From: Hydractinia symbiolongicarpus
Taxonomy: Eukaryota > Cnidaria > Hydrozoa > Anthoathecata > Hydractiniidae
Length of the DNA stretch: 64,000 nt
NCBI RefSeq assembly: GCF_029227915.1
Contig: NC_079889.1
Span: forward strand, 8,804,001 to 8,868,000
Direction of reading: 5' to 3'
Both the position numbers and the translations under genes were made by a program. The stretch's first letter is position 1; each line of letters starts with the position of its first letter. This document shows, one piece after another, positions 11,828 to 20,585 of the stretch. The notes beneath the pieces are model-generated. The model ran no database searches, had not been told where the DNA came from, and was given only the letters and a program-made list of their open reading frames with translations.

Positions 11828-11990
11828 CGATGCGTGGCCTTGTGGTTATGGAGTTCGCTTTGTAGTCACAAGGTTTATGGTTCGATCCACAGCGCAGGCA
11901 TATTTAGCAAGTGTCTTATACCAGAGCTACGGGTCAACCAATGTCATGTGAATAAAATTGGTCAGACAATGCCGGCGTGTACTTAATATA
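11828..11990 (+). mobile_element. tRNA-derived SINE-like element
   Basis: A-box-like TGGCCTTGTGG (11835-11845) and B box GGTTCGATCC (11879-11888) sit 33 nt apart, the spacing of a tRNA promoter. The flanks do not form a clean acceptor stem, so it is not a functional tRNA gene. A tRNA-unrelated body follows to about 11990. This is the layout of a Pol III-driven SINE head. Confidence 0.6.
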
Positions 11991-12629
11991 CATTCGGAAC
12001 ACAGGACTCAACAATTTCTTTTAAGAAGAATGCAGTAAAATGAACATGCAAAGAATTGGTGCCTGATGACCAATCAAAAGTTGGTGATTCTTACAAATAG
12101 TTTCAGAAGAGTACGTAGTTATATGGCTAAAATTAGTTGAAAGATGGTGAGATGATAAGTCAACCACAATTTTCTTTATTTTACACGTCAATTTCTGATA
12201 TGTTCGCCTAGTTACTGATGATAATATCTTAAATATTATTTGCAGCAAAAATAATTATCCTAATGATGTGGTAATTTTAAAAAAAGTTATGGACGAATTA
12301 TGTCATCTTATCCTAGCAAAATAAAGAAAGTGTATTGCACTAAGTGACGTCAAACCAAGTGAAAGCATTTATTACTCACGAAACAAATAAAAACACTTTT
12401 TATCAAAACATTTCATGATTTTGTGTTTTACCGTCATCTCAAGGCAAAAAGGAACGATTTGCAAATGTTTTATCACAGTTTTAGCACGAACTGAAACTGA
12501 CAGAAAAATATGAAAGCATTGAGATATTTGCACGTATATTTGAAACACGCATCTTTTGTTCAACCTCTAAAATAGGAAATTAACCAGAAATAAAAAAGAT
12601 GTTATGAATGTAATAAACGGAGGCCAAAA

Positions 12630-12888
12630 ATAACCGCCGGAAAAATAAACCTCAGTTTGGGCGAGATACCGCAGTTTGGGCGGAAAGAAACAACTCACTC
12701 GGGCTGAAAGATAAACAGTAGTTTGGGCGAAAAGATGGACCACGGTTTGGACGAAAGATAAACCGCAGTTAAGGCGGAAAGATAAACCGCAGTTTGGGCG
12801 AAAATATGGACCACAGTTCAGGCGAAAAGATAAACCGCAGTTTTGGTGAACGAAAAACCTCAGTTTGGGCAGAAAATTAACTACTGGA
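12630..12888. repeat. Degenerate minisatellite, about 25-bp unit
   Basis: Roughly ten diverged units around AAACCGCAGTTTGGGCGGAA are arranged head to tail. Units differ by several substitutions and small indels, so the array is old. It lies in intron 1 of the cGAS-like pseudogene. Confidence 0.8.
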
Positions 12889-13573
12889 TGACGATGATGT
12901 ACAGGACTTAATTGAGTTTTGTTTGTGCTTGACCAAAAACATTAAGATGCCAAATCTTAAGAACATATATTGTTGCGGGCATAAATTATTGCGCTTTTTG
13001 CTGAAAATCGCGTTAATTAATATCACAAAATGCAAAGAATGTTAATTGTTTTATTTAATAAGAAACTGGTATATGTTGGACGGTAAAAATTCTGTACAAA
13101 AAATACAAGGATAGTCTTAAAGAACATTTTTGTTAATAAAATCGTAATAATTTATGCCGCAATATTATCAAATTATTATCAAAACGAAATAATTTATATC
13201 ACAAAATGTATAGTAAGCATTTTTTTCAATTTTAAATGCAATAATTTTTGCACACAACAATTTTTTCAATTAAAGTGAAACATTTTTGGGCTGCACTACG
13301 AACAATGTAAGAGATGTGTAATATGTGTGGTATTGTTTATCATTCTATTTCTATTGAGTTGTTTCGCTACAAATTTAGTTTTTAACTGAATAAATAAGCG
13401 GCAAGTTGGCGAGATGAAAAATATTGAAATCCTCATACAAAAATTTAAAATGATAACTATTAATTTGCTTTGTAGTATCACAATTTGTTGAGAAATAACT
13501 CCTTTTTTAAGGTGGTACAAAGAGATATTATTAAAATGCATGGCACAACGATTGGTTTGGAATCAATCGAATA

Positions 13574-13607
13574 CCATTGTCACTTCCTTAAAGTGAAGTG
13601 ACAATGG
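13574..13607. repeat. Perfect foldback, 13-bp stem, 8-nt loop
   Basis: CCATTGTCACTTC at 13574-13586 is the exact reverse complement of 13595-13607. It lies about 70 bases past the splice donor of exon 1 of the pseudogene. Confidence 0.85.
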
Positions 13608-14142
13608 AAAAAAGGCAACTTATGCGTGTCATAGGTGCTTGTTTGTCCAGTCATGCATATGTTTATCAGGCCACTCTTACCTGTTGTTTTTGGGTGTATC
13701 CGTAATACACCTCCCCTCTCCTTCGGATATGTAACTTCTCCAATGAGTATTTCAGCGGGATATCAAAGTCAAACTCATTTGCTTTAAATATCTTTGTGTC
13801 TGTTGAATAACTACCAGACTTTCTGAACGTTTGTCCGAATATACTATCGTGATACGAAAAAGTCTTCCCGATTTCCTTTAACACCTTTTCAACGACATGT
13901 AACGATTTTTCTCGATCCGAGAACGTAACATGTATTGATGAGATTCGCTCATGCAAGTATGCAAAGCGAGAGCAGCTCGTATGATGAGAGCGCGAGTGAT
14001 GTCGCTTATTATTTCTCTTAAGCACCTCGCAACATCTTCTCAACACGGAAGGAACCTCTCCATGAATTTCAAACTCGTGTTCCTTTAAATCCGTTTTCGT
14101 GGAAAACTTGCCAGTGCAAAATCGATATTTACACGGAAACAT

Positions 14143-15941
14143 AATCTAAACGTTAGTTTGTTAATATTGTAAACAAATAAATTCTTATTTTTATTATGTA
14201 AGTAAACAACTAAAAAGAAATAATAGTAGCAGAAAAAAAGAATTCTTGATAAGAACCTGGCTATATTATTAGCTGTTACCCCTTAAAAATTTAACGGGAG
14301 TTTTTTGACCGAACGCTACCCACAGCTACCATCCTTTGCTAATAGTTGGGTATTACCGTTCTTCAAAATAGTACTGCCAGTAGGGAGACCCATGAATGCA
14401 GTGTGTAAAGGACGGGCGAACCCGTAGATTTATCCACAGGCAACGTAGATAAATCTTTATAATAATTTTCATTGTCCGTCTGCCAGCCAAAAGCTGATCA
14501 TGCAGGCCACGTACAAAATTTTAGAGCTACAAACAACAAATGCGATACATTTTTATCAACTTTGTTGTAACAGGCGAATTCCCACGGTTTCATCATCCGC
14601 TAACGACTTGTCTATTATAATCTCCGTTAACTGATTTCAAGTCAAACGTTCGTGTTTGCATGTAGCAGTGAGTGAAAGTCATGTGAATTTTTTAATAATT
14701 GAATTCACGTGATACATACCGAATGCAACAATCTAAATTCTTTGTCAAATTTTGATGTACTCACTGACTTGCAGACAGCCAGTCAAATGTTTTTAAAGTT
14801 ACCTTCCCCATTGTCGGAAAGCAAAAATAATTTATTATCCTTTAATTACCAAATACACTTTTTCATAGTACAAAATATGGAAATAAGTGATCAGATTCAC
14901 TAGGTGATGATAAACGTTTTTAGGATTTGGAGACACAGATAACGTTGAAGATAGCGCAAAAGAAAAAAGTAACTATTTGAAACTAATTGTTTTTTCGTAC
15001 ACGTGTTTTTTATAACAGAAATTTTGAATAAGGCTCGATGTTGCTTAAATTTCTTTTGGCGCATCTAAAACTTTTTCACATGACTTTTAGAACTACAAGT
15101 GTGGAAAACTATGGCTGATTTTATCCGCTTTGTTATGTTTATCATTTTTCCGATTTTATTTAATTACTTTAGGCTGGCGTTCACAACTTAAGAAAGAAAA
15201 GTGAGAAATTTAAGAAATTTAAGAAATTTGAGCCTTGTTTTGCTTAGAAGATGTTGTTTATAAAACAAAAAAAAACGTGAAATTCCATACTCATATTTAT
15301 TTTGTTCGTATAATTTATGACGTAATAAAGGTCGAGTACGTTCTTTATAATCTAAGTTCTTCCAAAAGAATAAAAAAACCATAGCCCTACTATAGTTAAT
15401 TAATATTCAGTTGAAAAATATTTTCGTATGGAAAAGTGGTAAAAGAGAAATAACTTTGATGAGTGAAAACCTCAATCAGATGGCAACAGTGTAAAATAAT
15501 CATGCGAGCTTCATATTGCGTGTATATAGAATAAAATAGATCACCTTATACCAATCCTTCGTCTTTGATTTCTGACCAAACGTTCAACTTTATCATGCGT
15601 AATAAAAACAGATATTATTTTAAAAGAACCATCATTTGTGTCATCGCTTGTAGGAGGGAAATTCCCGTTGTTAATTACTTACTGTGTACACTTAAGGTAA
15701 TGAATGGATGTTAAAGCTTCTTTCTCGTATAGCGTTGAGACTTTTAACATATGCATAAATTAATGCACGTATTTTTGAGAAAACAGCATCAATAGATAGA
15801 AAGAGGTTGTTAAATTGAAGTTTATTTAAAGAGATTTGCGCAAGGCAGCAAAAAATGACGAAAGGAACTTAATATAATCAACAAACGAACTTCCGCCGTC
15901 ATATTTTCTGAGAAGAGAAACTAAGACGAGCGGCTCCGCTC
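14143..15941. other. Intergenic, no gene seen
   Basis: This is upstream of the minus-strand pseudogene. At about 14410-14445 there is a fragment (GGGCGAACCCGTAGATTTAT…) resembling the 3' end of the Helitron-like insertion at 51396-51501. A short GAAATTTAA triplication lies near 15208. No coding sequence was recognised. Confidence 0.5.
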
Positions 15942-16106
15942 AATAGGGAACTTGCGCAAACCCCTATTTTACGAACGTACGAGCCTCTGGGTCGCGGAAA
16001 TCGGTCCCGATCGTCGGTCCGTTTTGATGTTTACAATCGAACTTGCGCAAAAGTCAAAAGGTGGCGAACGGTGGCGCGAAACATTTTTTAAAACTTGTAA
16101 ACAAAC

Positions 16107-17174
16107 ATGGAGGATGTGTTAATATTCCAACTTGAGAATGGTTTCATTGATGATGAAGAATATTTTTTTTTTCTTGACGAAACACGAAATAAAAAGAAAA
16201 ATCCTGTGTTTCCCTATTGGGAGCAAGATAAATTTTCTCTTGATAATTGGTCAGATGATGAATGTTGGGCAGATTTTAGATTTAGAAAGACAGATTTGTT
16301 ACGTTTGTGTGATGCCCTAGGGTTGTCAGGTGAAAGAGTTAAAACAGAAAATCGGTTGACCATAGACCCAATGGAGGCCTTATGTTTGACTTTGCGTCGC
16401 CTTGCCTTTCCATGTAGGTTTTCAGATCTTATTCCGCGGTTTGGGCGGTCTGTACCTGATATGTCCTACATATTTAACAGAACTTTGGATATCATACACA
16501 ATAGATTTGGACGACTTCTCACATCATTCAATCAGGCGTGGTTGTCAAAGGATGCTTTGAAAGATTTTGCAGACTGTATACACGCAAAAGGTGCCCCACT
16601 TGATAACTGTTGGGGTTTTATTGATGGCACTTTAAGGGGGATTGCTCGACCAGGTACAGATCAGAAAGCCATGTACAGTGGCCATAAAAGACACCATGGC
16701 TACAAAATGCAATCTGTTTCCACTCCCAATGGTCTCATTGCGAATTTGTTTGGTCCAATTGAAGGCTCGAGACATGATTGTTACCTTCTTGCACAATCTG
16801 GCTTTATGGATATTCTCCAAAGATATTCAATTGCTCCTGATGGCACAGTTTTATGTGTTTATGGTGACCCTGCATATCCTCATAGGGAGCAGCTACAAAC
16901 AGGTTTTAAAAATCCCCTATTGGAAGAAGAACGTGTTTATAATGAGCGCATGTCATCAGTCAGGGTGTCAGTTGAATGGGTGTTTGGTGATGTTATCGAA
17001 AGATTCAAATTTACAGACTACTCAAAGATGCAAAAGATAGGTTTAAGTGCTGTTTCAAAACAGTATATTGCATCTGCTCTCTTAAGTAATGCAAGGACCT
17101 GTATTTATGGCTCTTGCACATCAACATTTTTTAACTGCCAGCCCCCAACATTAGAAGCGTATTTATCTGGATGA
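16107..17174 (+). CDS. Harbinger transposase (DDE_Tnp_4 type)
   Basis: A single uninterrupted 355-residue frame, close to the family's usual size. The catalytic core shows D173 in FIDGTLRGIARPG, a conserved SRHD224, D254 in VYGDPAYP and E290 in RVSVEWVFGD; the DDE triad is most likely D173, D254 and E290. These residues carry out cut-and-paste strand transfer in the nucleus. Harbinger transposases need a partner Myb-like protein for import and end binding, which is supplied by the convergent gene at 17401-19308. The ATG at 16107 is the first in frame and lies about 160 bases inside the left terminal repeat. Unusually, a histone-type stem-loop begins 13 bases after the stop. A conventional AATAAA is at 17270-17275. 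Confidence 0.95.
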   Translation: MEDVLIFQLENGFIDDEEYFFFLDETRNKKKNPVFPYWEQDKFSLDNWSDDECWADFRFRKTDLLRLCDALGLSGERVKTENRLTIDPMEALCLTLRRLAFPCRFSDLIPRFGRSVPDMSYIFNRTLDIIHNRFGRLLTSFNQAWLSKDALKDFADCIHAKGAPLDNCWGFIDGTLRGIARPGTDQKAMYSGHKRHHGYKMQSVSTPNGLIANLFGPIEGSRHDCYLLAQSGFMDILQRYSIAPDGTVLCVYGDPAYPHREQLQTGFKNPLLEEERVYNERMSSVRVSVEWVFGDVIERFKFTDYSKMQKIGLSAVSKQYIASALLSNARTCIYGSCTSTFFNCQPPTLEAYLSG

Positions 17175-17187
17175 TTGAAATTAAAAC

Positions 17188-17203
17188 GGCTATTTTTATA
17201 GCC
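17188..17203 (+). promoter_or_regulatory. Histone-type 3' stem-loop after the transposase gene
   Basis: GGCTATTTTTATAGCC forms a 6-bp stem with a TTTT loop, preceded by AAAAC and followed by ACAAA. Stem length, loop length, GG/CC closing pairs, the A-rich 5' flank and the short distance to the stop all match the 3' processing signal of replication-dependent histone mRNAs. It is almost the same sequence as the one after the H1-like pseudogene at 994-1008. Function here is inferred. Confidence 0.65.
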
Positions 17204-17400
17204 ACAAATCTTCTAAGAAACAATATTGAGGCAAATGTATATTTTCTTGCTGAGAGCTCAATTCGCAAAAATAAATCCCGTAAAACTCTTTTTTTTGGAC
17301 GTTTAATCGCAAAAATTAATATCGCAAAAATTTATCCTGCATTAATTTATACGCTTACGGACAGCAAATTCATAAATTCTTTATAAAATACATAAACGTT

Positions 17401-19308
17401 TTATTTTTCAAGTTTCTGTAACAGCAACTGCATCATTTGGCTCTGTTGAGCTTGCATTTGCAGTAATGAATCTTGAAAAAGTTTCTGCTGGTCTTTCATT
17501 AAACCAGTCTCTTCCTTTCTTAAGTCCAATTCCGCCTTTCTCAGCTTCCTTTCCTCCTCTCTATCTCTCATCATAGATTCATTCCTTTCTCTAAAAAAAT
17601 CCATCCTGTCATTATCCTTGTTTTTTTTTTCTTTTTCCTGGATCTCCCATTCTTTCCATACACCTTTTCCTTATATTTATAGCTTTTTTGCGGTCATGTT
17701 CTGTGTTTTCTTTTTTACTCTCAGTTGCTTCTTTCTCACAGTCGCGCTCTAAATCAATTAAATCCTGCATCAACTGCTCCAACTCACTGTATGTACATGT
17801 GATTCCACTGCCTTTTTCTTCTGCCCTCATTTTTCTTAAAAACTTGTCTTTTACTATCTGGAACCTCTCTCTCACCACTCTTTCGGAAACAGGAATTGTT
17901 ATGCTTGACTTCTCGCAATTTTCTGCAATGTCTTGCCATGCCATTCTTCTTTGCGGTGATCCTTTCTTTGTTTGAAAGGGGTTTCTTACTGATATCTCCT
18001 TCATCAGGATCAGTAAGTCACCCTCTTGCCACCTAGACCTATAGACAGGAAGCACAAATATATATAAATTGTAATAAATATACCCTTTTGAACTAGAACA
18101 CTAATGAATGCTAAATAGTATAATTTACCCCTTTTCTGTTAAACTGATGGTGTTTTTTTGTTGTTGTTTTTGTGGCGGTTGAAATTTTGATTTCGTTATG
18201 TTACCTGATGATCCCAATGTCTGACTAAATATATAAAAAACTTTACAATTAATTCCTATTGCAAGATCTACTAGTCTAGCAAACTATATAACTGTTAAGG
18301 CTAAAATATGATCAATTTAATATAATATTTACCCTTTTTCTGATGAAATAATAGGGTTTTTTTGTTGTTTTGGTTTTGTAATTGTGCATGATGATCCCAA
18401 TGTCTGACTAAATATATAAAAACTTTTATTGCAAGATTTATATACTGGGAAAGCAAACTAAATAAATTTCCTTTTTCTTAAAAAAACTGAATATATATAG
18501 CTATATATATATATATGTATTTTAAAAAAACACTTTATTTAAAAATAAAATTCACGAAGCTTTTCGAAACAGTGTTATATTATCAAGGATTTTTGGCTGA
18601 TTTTATAATAAATATATATATATTATATAAACTATTTAATATACTAATACAGCTAAATTGTGATTCCATCTAGTTTTTTTACCTATTAAAATTAAGCTAA
18701 ATTTTTAAGCTATTTAAGCTAAGCTTTTACCGTTTTTCTGTTAAACTAGTTGATGATGTCTTCTGTGTAGGTTCGTTCTTTTCTTGAAATTGCATGGTTG
18801 ATGATAATATTGACTGACTAAATAAAAAGAACTTAGTACGTTGTACACTTGTTTCACGCTGCGAGATTTACTTGGCCACTTCTAGAGATCATGCAGTCAG
18901 CATATAGCTGTGCTACACAGTTTAAATTACTCTAAGACCTTTCAATCATGTCGGAACTTTATGTTGTCTAACAAGAAGCTAGCCAGCTAAAATGTAGCAA
19001 GCTAGCTATAGCTAAAACTATTCTTTTTACTATATATATAGCTACCTAGTTAAATAAAAAGACTATTCAACTATACTATAATAAAAAGGCTCACTATTCA
19101 ACTATGCTATAGCTAGCTACCTCGCACATAATTTATCCCACTCTTCCACAGCTTTTTTGCCATCACTCCCATGTACTATAAAATCTGTTGGAGTCGAATT
19201 TGTTTTAAAAAAACTTTGTCCTGTGTTGTCTCTAGAACTTTCGCCAGGTGACGGTAGAGATTTGCATAATTTTTGCAGTATATCTTTGTTTATAACAATT
19301 CTTTTCAT
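17401..19308 (-). CDS. Harbinger Myb/SANT-like accessory protein (frameshifted near the end)
   Basis: Five exons join in phase 2/1: 19308-19121, 18817-18731, 18407-18333, 18224-18129, and 18038 onward. Exons 2-4 are diverged copies of one short exon (QSILSST…, QTLGSSC…, QTLGSSG…), each ending near SLTEK or SSEK. Exon 5 begins with the Myb/SANT-like domain (SRWQEGDLLILMKEI… RRMAWQDIAENC), then a Lys-rich stretch and, after a frameshift at the A10 run (17621-17630), a Gln/Glu-rich coiled coil ending at 17401. In this superfamily the protein binds the element ends and carries the transposase into the nucleus. The frame break is one base in a homopolymer, so it may be a real mutation or a sequencing error; without it the frame ends at 17612. 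Confidence 0.75.
18129..18817 (-). repeat. Triplicated exon within the Myb-like gene
   Basis: Exons 18817-18731, 18407-18333 and 18224-18129 share a TTTAG-TCAG acceptor, phase and start motif. The flanking intron sequence is also repeated: ATGATCCCAATGTCTGACTA occurs at both about 18209-18228 and 18391-18410. All three lengths (87, 75, 96) are multiples of three, so any number can be included without changing frame. Confidence 0.75.
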
Positions 19309-19614
19309 CCTGCTTATGCTTAAGAAGTTTTCTCTCTGACTTTGTTTATGCTTGTCAGTTTCATTTTTGCTTTACCATTTATTTGCCGCACATTTTTTTC
19401 ACCCTAAGCACTTGGGCCTGAAGAAATGATTGTATAAATAGTCTTAGGTCACAACCACTGTATCTTACGTGCCTACGTATGGTTTTCACGTCGGCAAGAA
19501 AAGGATACGGCGCGGGGAAGTTATGCAGGGTGGTTATTTCCAAAGCAATTCGCTATTCCCAATCTTTAAAGGTACCGTCATCCGTCAAATTTGAGTTTGC
19601 GCAAGTTCCCTAAT

Positions 19615-20585
19615 ACCATGATTATGATGTAAGAACTGTGCAGATAAAACCTCGTCCCCAGGTCTTTTTAGTCTTTTACTACAAAAGTGCACAGGTTTTT
19701 GAGTTTCAAGAGAAACAATTACTGCAGCTATCGAACCAGATTTTAAATTTACCTTTATCTTTATTTCTAATTATTAATTATCGCTCATTTCATAACAGTT
19801 GTTCTTCAAAAAGCCGTTTGTATACTTATATAAGTGTTTGGCTATTAATAATCTCTGTCTGTGAATTAAAAGTACACCAATATGTATATTTAAGAACCGG
19901 GGGATTTTGTCATTAAAAACGCCTTCATAATCACAACCATATTTATAGTAATAACTTTTCATTGATTTGTGATAATTGGTAAAAAACCATGTACGAAATA
20001 CTGATGAGGGAAAATTGTGCAGGGGCGATTTTCTGTGGAATTTTAACGATTAGTTAATAACTTCAAATAATCTATTAATAATAACTACATATATTTACAA
20101 TTCTATCTACTATTCAGTTACACATATTTACTATTTATTTAATGTTTCTTTCTTTTATCATAAATTCTAAGTTACAGGTGCACAACTTTTTCTACCCCGT
20201 CATTGGACTGCTTTCCTTTCACCAAAAAACGATATACTTGGTATGAAACAACACAGTGCGCTGAAGAATTTGTTTGTCTAAAGTAAAAAATTAATCATAC
20301 TTTACAAACACTAGTAGCTAATGACTCTTTTTTGTACTGCATTTAACCCTAAACATTTTTTGTTTATATTTTAAGAGTCCTTATCTTTTTTAATATCTTT
20401 TCAGGTCATAATTAACATTGCTGCACATAGCGAAATAAAGGATTGGATAGGCAAGCATTATAACATACTCTATTGTCACAGATGGAGCTAAATGCAACAA
20501 TCGGCTAAAAATTGCAGGACTGTTCCGTTAACACGGAATCCTTTCTCATGAAACACCGGTTAAAGAATCAAATTTCAAAAATATT
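19615..20585. other. Downstream flank of the kinesin gene, no clear exon
   Basis: There is no recognisable gene. Two acceptor-like sites on the minus strand (near 20507 and 20282) are followed by short open frames, which could be extra 3' exons of the kinesin if the donor-like site at its end is used. Neither frame resembles a known kinesin tail. Confidence 0.4.

Larger units (their letters stand above)
8679..14142 (-). pseudogene. Broken paralogue of the zinc-finger cGAS-like gene
   Basis: The four exons match the intact copy at 3366-5223 in order, phase and splice sites: 14142-13681, 10228-10076, 9628-9250 and 8912-8679. Exon 1 is open and keeps one C2H2 finger (C4, C9, H22, H27), the GS motif and NEFDFDIPL. 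Exon 2 lacks 13 bases relative to the intact gene, a frameshift. Exon 3 has a further 1-base loss, a TGG-to-TGA stop, and a short in-frame deletion that removes the third catalytic Asp. Exon 4 is open and roughly half identical to its counterpart. Intron 1 has grown to about 3.4 kb with inserted repeats. The mutations look independent of splicing, so loss of function is likely. The open exon 1 could still be transcribed. Confidence 0.85.
15945..19611. mobile_element. PIF/Harbinger DNA transposon, 3667 bp
   Basis: AGGGAACTTGCGCAAAC at 15945-15961 is repeated inverted at 19595-19611 (17/17). AAT flanks both ends (15942-15944 and 19612-19614), matching the 3-bp duplication made by PIF/Harbinger transposases. 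A further GAACTTGCGCAAA copy at about 16038-16050 may be a subterminal transposase site. The element holds a transposase gene (16107-17174, plus) and a Myb/SANT-like gene (19308-17401, minus), the two-gene layout typical of the superfamily. The ends and transposase look intact, so recent activity is plausible. Confidence 0.92.

Noticed and set aside
11831-11905. tRNA gene
   Set aside because: A and B boxes are present, but a matching acceptor stem does not form. A SINE head is the better reading.
16642-17040. 132-residue frame overlapping the transposase
   Set aside because: Shadow of the Harbinger transposase in another frame.
20020-20510. Extra 3' exons of the kinesin
   Set aside because: Acceptor-like sites exist, but the resulting short frames resemble no kinesin tail. 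The in-frame stop at 20586 is the simpler end.
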